From Chrysomallon squamiferum (Eukaryota; Mollusca; Gastropoda; Neomphalida; Peltospiridae): DNA of 17,500 nt. The stretch is taken from contig CM022670.1 of assembly GCA_012295275.1 (NCBI GenBank), positions 8,206,712 through 8,224,211 on the forward strand. The letters run 5' to 3'. Within the stretch, counting starts at the first letter, position 1. Each line of letters starts with the position of its first letter. Below are positions 9,804 through 17,500 of the stretch, one piece after another. The notes beneath the pieces are model-generated. The model ran no database searches and was not told the origin of the DNA. It was given only the letters and a program-made list of their open reading frames with translations. The translations under genes were made by a program, and so were the position numbers.

Positions 9804-12431
9804 AAGACGCAACGTTCCGAGTTCCTGAAGAACAGAAGAACGTGTTGGTGGGATCGATCCCCGATGGGATCCACTTAACGTCCATCTTGGCGCTCGAAAC
9901 TATGAACACGTTGACGTACAGTTTCCTCACTCACGGATATCCAGACAGTCGCTTCTTTAGCCTCAACAATTCCACTGGCGAGCTGCGAACCGCTGTACCT
10001 GTGGACAGAGAGAAGGTGTGCGGGTTTCAGATCGAGTGCGTCTTAGTAATACAGGTGGCGATTCAGTCTTCCAGTGACCAGTACTTTAAGAAAATTAAAC
10101 TGCACGTCGTTGTTGAGGACGTCAACGACAACTCGCCAGAATTTCCAGCATCACCCGTGACTCTGCAGATATCTGAAGACGTCTCGCAGAATACGTCGTA
10201 CGCCATCGATGGCGCCATTGACAGAGATATTGGAAAGAACGGCTTGCAGGACTACGAGCTTGCGACGGACGGCGGACCGTTTGTTTTGAACATCAGCAAA
10301 CGCCTGGACGGTGGTCAGATGGTCAGTCTGATTGTGGGAAACAGTTTGGACAGAGAAAAGAGAAGTTATTACACGCTCAGAATTAAGGCCAGAGACGGAG
10401 GGCAGCCTCAGCGGACAGGGGAATTAACTCTGGATGTCGTCGTGGTAGACGTCAATGACAACAGCCCGCAATTCACACCGTCGTCTTACAACGTCAGCGT
10501 CAACGAAACGATTCCGCTTTATTCCATCATTTTGACGGTTTCTGCGACGGACGCCGACGACGAAGAAAACGGCGTCGATTTTTACAGATTCAGTTCCATG
10601 AAGGTGGGCGACTTCGAGAAGTATGTTTCCATAAACAACAGGACCGGGGAAATTTTTGTCATTTCTGACCTGGAGCCAGTTCAGGGTGAGAGGTTTACGT
10701 TTGTCGTGGAGTGCGTGGACAAAGGCTCTCCTCCTCTTGTTTCGCAAGCTCTGGTCGAGTTGCAGGTGGACGATTCCGTAAACAGTCCTCCACGAATCAA
10801 CTTCAACCTCTTGTCCTCGGGCCAGGTGTCCGAGTACGCTCTTCCTGGCACAGTGGTCGCCCACGTTGCCGTGCACGACCCAGACTACGGCGAGAACGGG
10901 ATGATAAAATGTTTTATGATCAGCAACACGTTCGAGCTGGACGCTCTGGGTGTGAACGAGTACAAGGTAAACCTGATGAGGACAGTGGACAGGGAGATAG
11001 AGAGTGAGGTCAACGTGTCCATCACCTGTGAGGACAGTGGAGACCCTCCTCTGAAAACCTCCACTGACTTCTCCATCAAAATACGTGATGAAAATGACCA
11101 CACGCCTTATTTTCTTCAAGATATCTACACAGCTTATCTAGATGAAAATGTAAAAGATGTCGTTGTTACGCAGGTGACGGCACAGGACGATGACGTAGGT
11201 GAGAATGGAGAAATTGAATATTTTATCCCCTTTGACTGGCAGATTGGACTGACTGCTCTGCCAAATGGGGAGATTGTCTGTAACAAAGCATTCGATCGAG
11301 AGGCGACGCCAAAAATCGCGTTGACCGTGGTTGCCAGAGATAAAGGGACGCCGTCGCGAAACCACAGCACTACGGTGATAATAACAATCAACGACGTCAA
11401 CGATGTCACCCCAGCGTTCTACAAACAGGAGTTTTCGTTCAGTATACCCGAGAATCAGCCGGTGGGGACGACGTTTGGCAGTGTGGTCGCTTTTGACTTG
11501 GATCTGAGAGACGGCGGAGAGTTGAAGTACTTTCTGGAAGAAGATGAGGACTTCGATATAGACGTGACATACGATGGACTGCTAAAAACACGAGTTTCGT
11601 TAGACAGAGAGGTTAAAGACAGCTATCGCTTCAGGGTTTGGGTTGCTGACGGTGGGAAACCCACTCTCAGCAGCTCTGCTATCGTCCGTTAACGTCACGG
11701 ACAGGAACGACAACTACCCCGTCATCAGATTTCCCGATCTTGTAAATTCGTCATTGATAATTCCCCACGACACGCCTGCCGGCACTGTTGTCATGGAGGT
11801 GGAAGTACAAGATGATGATGCTGACGGAAACGGATTGTGTCAGTTCTATATGCTGCCACACGACGACAACGATGACTACAACGTCGCTGACGAAAACGAC
11901 AACCAGGCCGCTGTCCTCAAAGTTCTGTCCATGTTTGACATCCACAGAGACAGCGGTGAAATGACACTGAAACAGTCTTTGAAGAAAGAAGACGTTGGTC
12001 ATTACACCGTTACAGTTCTAGTCCGAGACCAAGGGATGCCTCCGCTGATGTCGAACCTTACCCTCGACATCCACGTCGTCCTGTCTAACCACACGTCCGG
12101 AGTGATGAACAAAGAAAACGCCGTCGTCGTGGCCGTTGTTGGCAGCCTCACGGGAGTGGTATCTGTGATCGTTGTTATTACTATTGTCCTGATGAGAAGG
12201 CGAGACAGACTGAAACAGAAGTACTCTGCGCCGAGCATCGTGTCACATCCGGCTCCGAGCGACCTGAAGCCCGTGGGAAGTCTAGAAACTCACGAAGAAG
12301 AAAACAGACGAAACACGAAGAGTGGCGAAGATTCGGACTCGAGGAACAGATCGTATGACGCACTTAGAGAACTCACGGAATCACACGACAAGCACAATGA
12401 CGATGCTTCGTTTAAAGATGGCATCGATCTG
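9741..12431 (+). CDS. Protocadherin, first coding exon: signal peptide, seven EC repeats, TM helix, start of tail (two frameshifts)
   Basis: A calcium-dependent adhesion receptor of the plasma membrane. ATG 9741 (AAC before, G after) opens a signal peptide, MDVMTCSLLLFAVLIFPASA. Seven EC repeats follow, roughly 9803-10143, 10147-10473, 10474-10797, 10800-11112, 11113-11421, 11422-11730 and 11731-12100. They show cadherin calcium-site motifs (DRE, DxDxGxNG, DVNDNSP, DENDHTP, DRNDNYP). EC1 has the protocadherin CX5C loop (Cys codons 10019 and 10037). One TM helix (about 12120-12194) ends in MRRRDRLKQK. Seven ECs match the delta-1-like layout, but the tail is not clearly vertebrate-like. Two frame changes are needed: about 9800-9810 (signal peptide in frame 9741, EC1-EC6 in frame 9755) and about 11687-11690. 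The exon ends after CTG 12429-12431 at the donor GTACGT, phase 0. Coding sequence is visibly richer in G and C than its flanks. Family assignment is firm; whether this copy is functional is open. Confidence 0.93.
12120..12194 (+). other. Transmembrane helix and stop-transfer of the protocadherin
   Basis: About 25 consecutive hydrophobic or small residues (A-V-V-V-A-V-V-G-S-L-T-G-V-V-S-V-I-V-V-I-T-I-V-L-M) are followed by RRRDRLKQK. This is a single type I membrane span with a basic cytoplasmic anchor. It sits directly after EC7 and fixes the topology: EC repeats outside, tail inside. Confidence 0.93.
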
Positions 12432-12457
12432 GTACGTAGTTCTTGATTATATTTTGA

Positions 12458-12465
12458 ATAATAAC

Positions 12466-12497
<32 letters not shown>

Positions 12498-12663
12498 GTA
12501 GTAGTAGTAGTAGTAGTAGTAGCAGTAGTAGTAAGAGTAGTAGTAGTAATAATAATGATGATAATGTTGGAGATGATGATGATGGTTTTTTTAATGATAC
12601 AATGATGATGCTGATGATAATAATAGTAATAATGATGATGATGATGATGATAACAGTAATAAT
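12458..12663. repeat. Compound (AAT)n (AGT)n (GAT)n microsatellite
   Basis: AAT units to about 12497, AGT/GTA units at about 12498-12548, then imperfect GAT/AAT units, starting about 25 bases after the splice donor of the TM exon. Confidence 0.93.
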
Positions 12664-13016
12664 TATGTTGATAACCATAATCACAAAATCAAACCAAGTA
12701 CATCAAGTTGACCATGTTCAAAATGAAGTTTTTATAAAAGTAACAAGAAATGTAATTTATTTTGTAATTAAAAATGTAAAGAATTTTGAAATGGTCAAAC
12801 ACTTTAGACCCCTACTGGATCCGTGATCCTGATATCTTCGCGTCAAATTAGTTTTTAATTAGTTTTGTTTCTGTTATCTGTGACATCTGAAAATAATTAC
12901 TGTATTTGAAGATAAATTATGTCTTTATCAGTATAGCAGTCAACATCGACATCATGATTTTCACAACCATTAACATCTTTTTTTTTTCATTATGATGATT
13001 CAGAATTTATAATCAT

Positions 13017-13066
13017 CATCGTCGTCATCGTTGTAATCGTCAATGATAATTATCATCATCATCAGT
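13017..13066. repeat. Imperfect ATC/GTC tract
   Basis: Interrupted ATC and GTC trinucleotides, complementary in sense to the GAT tract at 12601-12663. Confidence 0.7.
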
Positions 13067-13283
13067 ACAAATCTGTCAGCATTATTCTTTTCTTCATATA
13101 TTATTTCAACTTCTTGTTTATTTTTTTTTTTTCTGTATATAATAAATTTATATAATATACAACTTCTCAGAATTTTAGTTTTAAGAAAAATACAAATAAT
13201 TGTTTTTCATGTCTATGAAAAGATATAGTTTTAGAATCAATAGCTTATTTCACACGCGGTCAGTGACCTTTGTTAAGTGCAAA

Positions 13284-13301
13284 CACGTGTGTTAGCACGT
13301 G
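13284..13301. promoter_or_regulatory. Paired CACGTG sites in intron 1
   Basis: Two CACGTG palindromes at 13284-13289 and 13296-13301 are 12 bases apart in start, about one helical turn, in the context AACACGTGTGTTAGCACGTG. Confidence 0.35.
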
Positions 13302-13514
13302 TTACAAAAGTGTTTATTGCACCACGAAATCGATTAAACACATTGCATAATAACATGTCAGGTGTCATTTTATTAAATAACAATAAAAATAATTAAAAAA
13401 TTAAACATGTTTTGGATGATCAACAACAAAACAGTCAAAAGGTAACAACAAAAATTAACAAGAAAAAAAACATAAACACGCGCACAGTTGGTGGATTGGA
13501 AAGGAAACCATATA

Positions 13515-13534
13515 TGTGTGTGTGTGTGTGTGTG
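13515..13534. repeat. (TG)n microsatellite
   Basis: About ten perfect copies. Confidence 0.9.
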
Positions 13535-13657
13535 GATGATAAAATAATAGAAAACAAAACAAAACAAAAGAAAACGGGGAAAAAACAAAGCAAACAACAA
13601 CATTAAAAATAAAAAATAAAAAAAAAAAAATTAAAACATTAGAGTAAAGTGTTAGAC

Positions 13658-13740
13658 AGAACAAACAAACAAACAAACTAAAAGAAACAAACAAACAAAT
13701 ATAAATAAGTAAATAAATAAATAAATAAGTAAATAAATAT
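13658..13740. repeat. (AAAC)n and (AAAT)n tetranucleotide tract
   Basis: AAAC units to about 13700, then AAAT units with GTAA interruptions. Confidence 0.88.
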
Positions 13741-13806
13741 TTCTCCAGTTGAAAATATAATTGTGTTGGAACAAACAAATAGGCAGAGTAAACTTTTATA
13801 TCTCTC

Positions 13807-13807
<1 letters not shown>

Positions 13808-13869
<62 letters not shown>

Positions 13870-13899
13870 GATAATGATGATGATAATAATAATAATAAA
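13808..13899. repeat. (TAA)n microsatellite with GAT interruptions
   Basis: About 20 perfect TAA copies to 13867, followed by mixed GAT and AAT units. Confidence 0.94.
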
Positions 13900-14588
13900 A
13901 CCTGAAAGACAGACAGAAACGCCGACATTCAGTTAATTATTCAATAAAAATATTTAGTTTAATTTACTTCGGCGACCACCAACCAGCTGTTGGCATGGTT
14001 ACGTCACAAAATATAACAACAGAAATAATCACCAGCATCAAAACACTTCGTATTAGGCGCAGAAGTTGTCTCCGAATCAAATAAACGAAAACAAAAGAAC
14101 AAAATATACCCGAGGTTATATACAGCGTCGTGCGGATTTCAAACGAAAAATCACCTTGTGAAAATAATCGTTTATTTCTCAAGCACTCTTGACGACTGCC
14201 CGATTCCGAGATGGTTTGTCCCATTACATAACCGGACGCACTTGTTGTTGATCCAAAATAGTATACCGAGAAAAATGAAAGAAAAAATGTTCATACCGTA
14301 GGCATGTTGTTTCAAAGTGTTTTGGAAGAAATATTTTAATTTGGATTCAAATCGTGATACGATTCTGAAGTTCTAGAAAACACATTTTGTAGCTGATTTT
14401 CAGTTATGCTATAATGACATTGGTCTTATTGATAATTAAGATCCTAACGATGAATATAATTATTTAAATTTCTAAAAATTATTTTCTGTTATCCTTTTCA
14501 ATGAACAATTCTGTCATGCATAGAGCAGAAATTATTAAAATGTATAATTGCACAAGGACTTTATGATGATCCAGTATGTATATACATG

Positions 14589-14689
14589 CACACACACATA
14601 CACATACACCCATACATATATACATATATAATATATACACACACATAACTGTATAAATATATTTGTCTGTCTTCCTGTCTGTCTGTCTG

Positions 14690-14733
<44 letters not shown>

Positions 14734-14745
14734 CAAATAAATATA

Positions 14746-14792
<47 letters not shown>

Positions 14793-14793
14793 A
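14589..14793. repeat. Compound CA / CTGT / TA / (GT)15 / (AAAT)n microsatellite
   Basis: An imperfect CA/CATA stretch (14589-14647), CTGT units (about 14664-14690), a short TA run, (GT)15 at 14701-14730 and about 14 AAAT units to 14793. The CA and GT parts are complementary and about 55 bases apart, so they could fold into a hairpin. Confidence 0.92.
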
Positions 14794-15057
14794 GCTGCTA
14801 TAAATACAGACTGACAGGCTCCTGCTTCTGCTAATACTTACTACTACCACTAACAACGAAAATGATGATGTTGCTTCTGTCGATGATGATAATGGTGATG
14901 ATGATGTTAATAGTAATTACTGAGGTTGACGTAGTTGTGATGTTATCGTAAATACAAAAAATAAAACATTATTTTGTGCTCCGGGCTTCATAATTATTTT
15001 GGCGACAAATTTTAACTATAATGTTATTGTTACATCTCTTACGTCAAGATGTCTCTC

Positions 15058-15073
15058 TTTTTTTTTTTTTTTT
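15058..15073. repeat. T16 tract
   Basis: A homopolymer run in intron 1 between two islands of mixed sequence. Confidence 0.85.
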
Positions 15074-15403
15074 GTTCATCTCTAATCGCGGTGTAGATCA
15101 AATTCCAATTTAAACAAATCTTCTACATCTATCTCACGGCCTGTCGTTTATAATCTAAGTTTCATACTTACGTTCTCAGATTTTTCAATTCTCTGTTAAC
15201 GATGACGTAATTCGGCGACATTGTTAATGATGTCATTATTGAGTTGTCGGCACGCTGCGATACAGATCTCTGTGGTGACGCGGAATGACGTAATAGTCTG
15301 TTCGCTTGAGGGATTTTCTCAAACGCAAAAAATTTCAAGGAGTATAATTAGTCCCAGTTGTTAGAAACTGGGTTTAGAGATATGTACAGATGTACAGATG
15401 GAC

Positions 15404-15430
15404 GAATAAATAAATAAATAAATAAATAAA
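15404..15430. repeat. (AAAT)n microsatellite
   Basis: About six copies, followed by A/C-rich low-complexity DNA to about 15600. Confidence 0.9.
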
Positions 15431-15743
15431 CCCTAAAAGAAAACTTGGAAACTAACATTCTGTAAAAAAACAAACAATAAAAACAAAGACCCCCCCAAAA
15501 TACAAAAAAAAAAAAATCAAATCAAATAAAATCAAACAACAACAACATAACAGCAACAACAAAAATATAATAATATCAATAAAAATAATTTTTTCAAAAG
15601 TACCTTAACAACAAAACAGGTGTTTTTTTTAAACCAATTTTCTTTCAATAGCGGACATGAGACATTTAGTTTTTTTTTAACACAGTTTTAAATTTAAACC
15701 AGCTTCTTTTTCCAATTCATTTAATATGTCCCTTTAAGGAGAC

Positions 15744-15783
15744 AAAACTGATAAAAATAATAAAAATAATAAATAATAAACAA

Positions 15784-15826
<43 letters not shown>

Positions 15827-15828
15827 AT
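15744..15828. repeat. AAAAT/AAAT tract
   Basis: Imperfect AAAAT units, then about 12 perfect AAAT copies from 15782. Confidence 0.92.
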
Positions 15829-15997
15829 TAATGAAAGATTAAGAAAAAAATAATGCTGACAGAATTTGTTAAGATATTTACTAAGTAGTTTTGTATTCAT
15901 TATTATTATGTATACATTACTTACACGTTACATTCGTAAAAATAATAAGAAACACAACAAAAATGAAAGAAAAAAGAATAATAACAAAATAACAAAA

Positions 15998-16050
15998 CAA
16001 CAACAACAACAACATCAAAAAACAACAAACAAGCAAACAAACAAACAAAC
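15998..16050. repeat. (CAA)n and (AAAC)n tract before tail exon 2
   Basis: A perfect CAA run at 15998-16013, then imperfect AAC and AAAC units, ending about 45 bases before the acceptor at 16095. Confidence 0.9.
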
Positions 16051-16095
16051 ATGATATAAACCGAATTTTTGATTTTTAAAAATCTTATTTCTTAG

Positions 16096-16233
16096 GACGA
16101 GGATCGGAACGAGTCGTCTATCCTATCGGAAGTAGAACGCCATTGGCTGGCGGATGCTAAGACCGTTCCTGATTGGTCAACAGCTTTAAAACTTCATCAA
16201 GATCTACTGAAGTTGCATGGTGTGCAAACCAAG
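16096..16233 (+). CDS. Protocadherin cytoplasmic tail exon 2
   Basis: An internal exon of 138 bases (46 codons), phase 0 at both ends. The acceptor is TTATTTCTTAG before 16096 and the donor is GTAAAA at 16234. It reads D-E-D-R-N-E-S-S-I-L-S-E-V-E-R-H-W-L-A-D-A and continues with PDWSTALKLHQDLLKLHG, without stops. It joins the DGIDL end of the preceding exon in frame. The second half (DWSTALKLHQDLLKLHG) could form an amphipathic helix. Tryptophans and charged residues are codon-clean, and the block stands out from the AT-rich intron. I know no specific function for this segment; a protein-interaction role is inference. Confidence 0.82.
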
Positions 16234-16740
16234 GTAAAAATATGTAAACTGATCTTTTCAGCCGATGTCCAGATTTAAGGGTATAAATAAGAGAAAAAAA
16301 ATAAAAAGATATAAAAAAAAGGAAATAAAGAAAGAATAATCCTAATAAAACCTCAGAATACCTTACGTACAAATCTATTGCTATATTAAATATTCTCTTT
16401 TATTCTGTTATAAAAAAGTGTGACTTCATAAGATGTTTGTTTGTTAACTGAGTGACATTAATAATAATACACATATATATATCCCTTAAGCGCAAATATA
16501 CATATATTACTTCTTTCACTTTTATTTATTTGAAACTGTAACAAACCATATTATCTGTATAAAATAAAAGTTCTTGAGAAAACCACATAAATTAATTAAA
16601 TGTCTTTCACAAGTGAGTTTACTGACAAAATCTAAGTTTAATTCCATGGAAATGAACGAGAAAAGTATTTTAATATATTAAATCTGTGATATTAAAAACA
16701 AAAATAATAATTGTGTGTGTGTGTACTGTTACATTTTTTT

Positions 16741-16773
<33 letters not shown>

Positions 16774-16839
16774 ATTATTATTATTACAAAAATTTATTGA
16801 GATTTTGATGAATATTAAATAAGCTGTGTTGTATTTTAG
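16234..16839 (+). other. Intron 2 of the protocadherin tail
   Basis: A phase 0 GT-AG intron of 606 bases (GTAAAA to ATTTTAG). AT-rich, with a short GT run (about 16711-16724) and a TTG/TTA trinucleotide tract (16742-16786) close to the 3' splice site. No other gene is visible. Confidence 0.78.
16742..16786. repeat. (TTG)10 (TTA)5 microsatellite before tail exon 3
   Basis: Ten perfect TTG copies followed by five TTA copies, about 55 bases upstream of the exon 3 acceptor. It is complementary to the CAA tract upstream of tail exon 2. Confidence 0.94.
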
Positions 16840-16972
16840 ATTCTGCCACAAACTCATTTTGAAGATGGACACAGCGACAGCTCGGAGGAAGTTGCTACTA
16901 GCGACAGCGGTCGAGGCGGAAGCGGAAGTGACGAAGATAGTCATGGGAGAGCATCACCTGACAGTAAGCATG
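16840..16972 (+). CDS. Protocadherin cytoplasmic tail exon 3, Ser/acidic-rich with a DSGRG motif
   Basis: An internal exon of 133 bases, phase 0 in and phase 1 out. The acceptor is TTGTATTTTAG before 16840. It reads ILPQTHFEDGHSDSSEEVA, then TSDSGRGGSGSDEDSHGR and PDSKH. The acidic, serine-rich stretch around DSGRG (16903-16917) resembles DSGRG-type motifs I recall from tails of delta-type protocadherins; this is from memory, not aligned. Two donors are possible, GTAAGC at 16964 and GTAGGT at 16973, and both give phase 1. The second has a G at -1 and keeps SKH; the first would drop those three residues. Confidence 0.82.
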
Positions 16973-17012
16973 GTAGGTTTATTTATTTTTTTATGAATAA
17001 TAATAATAACAA

Positions 17013-17062
<50 letters not shown>

Positions 17063-17275
17063 ATAATAATAATAATAATAACAATAATAAAGAAGAAGAA
17101 GAAAGAAATAAGTAAAAATAAAATTAAATAAAATGATTTTTAGAAATAAAACTGTTTGAACGGAACAACATATTCAACAATTTCTTATTTATTATTAATT
17201 CATTAAAAATATTATGGACATATCATATAACACATACTAGATAACTTTTTATAAAATTTTATAAAATTTCTTCAG
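16973..17275 (+). other. Intron 3 of the protocadherin tail
   Basis: A phase 1 GT-AG intron of 303 bases (GTAGGT to TTCTTCAG). About a third is an AAT/ACT/AAT microsatellite (16995-17104). The acceptor reads CAGAAG, so a shift of three bases would be tolerated in frame. Confidence 0.78.
16995..17104. repeat. (AAT)n (ACT)16 (AAT)n (GAA)n compound microsatellite after tail exon 3
   Basis: AAT units, about 16 ACT copies (17013-17062), AAT units again and a short GAA run. The ACT part is the reverse complement of the AGT tract in intron 1. Confidence 0.94.
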
Positions 17276-17500
17276 AAGACGAATCGAATACTTCTCCAGC
17301 GACTTACAACATCATTCAGACTCTGAGAAATAAGTCAGCTAACTACGACAACATGGGGTACGACAGCATGCACGCGACACCGATCAACACACGTCGTAAA
17401 GCGGAAATTTGGACCATCGACAGTCACGGCAGCGCACATTCGACACCATCCAACAGTTGCCGGAAAGTAGACGTCTGGGAGTTCAACAACGACGGCAGCG
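17276..17500 (+). CDS. Protocadherin cytoplasmic tail exon 4, runs past the window end
   Basis: The acceptor AATTTCTTCAG precedes 17276. The first two bases (AA) complete the split codon with G 16972, giving Glu. The open frame reads DESNTSPATYNIIQTLRNKS, then NYDNMGYDSM and the start of a 22-residue tandem repeat. No stop or donor appears before 17500, so the C-terminus lies outside the window. The Tyr/Asn-rich start (NYDNMGYDS) could hold phosphotyrosine-type docking sites; this is inference. Codon use and composition match the other tail exons. Confidence 0.82.
17371..17500 (+). repeat. In-frame 66-bp tandem repeat (22 residues) in the protocadherin tail
   Basis: Unit 1 is 17371-17436. 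Unit 2 starts at 17437 and is cut by the window end after 64 bases. Consensus: H-[AS]-T-P-[IS]-N-[TS]-[RC]-R-K-[AV]-[ED]-[IV]-W-[TE]-[IF]-[DN]-[SN]-[HD]-G-S-A. Nine of 21 aligned residues are identical and most others are conservative, including the K-x-[ED]-[IV]-W core. DNA conservation is lower than protein conservation, which suggests an old duplication under selection. Confidence 0.8.

Larger units (their letters stand above)
12432..16095 (+). other. Intron 1 of the protocadherin tail
   Basis: This GT-AG intron of 3664 bases (GTACGT to TTCTTAG) interrupts the gene in phase 0. It holds compound trinucleotide repeats near its 5' end, AAAC and AAAT runs, two islands of non-repetitive sequence (about 13930-14280 and 15080-15310), a paired CACGTG (13284-13301) and a compound CA/CTGT/TA/GT/AAAT microsatellite (14589-14793). 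I see no convincing nested gene. Confidence 0.8.

Noticed and set aside
10711-11007. Plus-strand 98-codon frame inside EC3-EC4
   Set aside because: An out-of-frame shadow of the cadherin exon, rich in Arg/Ser/Gly as expected for a shifted frame.
10424-11119. Antisense open frame of 231 codons across EC2-EC4
   Set aside because: It lies wholly opposite clear cadherin coding sequence and is low in stops because of codon composition; its translation shows no domain.
12412-12684. Minus-strand poly-Ile/poly-Leu frame
   Set aside because: A translation of the compound trinucleotide microsatellite.
12601-12826. Met/Ile-rich plus-strand frame after the TM exon
   Set aside because: A translation of GAT/AAT repeats just inside intron 1.
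13455-13928. Minus-strand frame of 157 codons
   Set aside because: Made of repeat translation (poly-Ile from TAA, His-Thr from TG, Phe/Leu runs); not a gene.
14479-14856. Minus-strand frame with Thr-His and Tyr-Leu-Phe-Ile runs
   Set aside because: A translation of the compound CA/GT/AAAT microsatellite.
16729-16944. Minus-strand frame with an Asn run over tail exon 3
   Set aside because: The antisense of the exon, and the Asn run is the TTG/TTA microsatellite.

Overview
The window looks like metazoan nuclear DNA, most likely from a lophotrochozoan such as a mollusc; this is an inference. The sequence is strongly AT-rich and full of simple repeats (GA, CA, AAT, AAAT, ACT/AGT, TTG, AAAC). 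It has GT-AG introns and no bacterial gene organisation. The one confidently recognised gene is a plus-strand protocadherin with its ectodomain in one large exon and its cytoplasmic tail split over small phase-compatible exons. Large protocadherin sets built this way are known from molluscs, but the species cannot be named from this window.

Layout. Positions 1-5240 hold no recognisable gene: AT-rich DNA, microsatellites, a degenerate AT minisatellite (2668-2906), and islands of more complex sequence with clustered CACGTG, CCAAT, homeodomain-type and nuclear-receptor-type motifs. Positions 5246-5643 carry, on the minus strand, a Cys/His-rich open frame that seems broken by one frameshift and is unidentified. 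Positions 5700-6102 look like a plus-strand 5' non-coding exon ending in a strong GTAAGT donor. From 6103 to 9611 there is intron-like or intergenic DNA with a possible short repeat element (7150-7339), a weak tRNA-like block near 7980 and an A25 tract.

The protocadherin starts at ATG 9741 (good Kozak context). The exon to 12431 encodes a signal peptide, seven cadherin (EC) repeats, one transmembrane helix and the first part of the tail. As given, it needs two frame changes: about 9800-9810, between signal peptide and EC1, and about 11687-11690, at the end of EC6. The tail continues in exons 16096-16233, 16840-16972 and 17276 to beyond the window end, all joining in frame. The last exon has two copies of a 22-residue repeat.

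The gene would make a homophilic-type adhesion receptor at the plasma membrane. The intact tail exons, in-frame splicing and otherwise undamaged coding sequence suggest either a recently inactivated copy or, at least as likely, indel errors in an assembly. The most interesting non-coding signals are complementary microsatellites bracketing the small tail exons, tandem alternative splice sites that keep the frame, and a roughly ten-fold excess of CACGTG palindromes.
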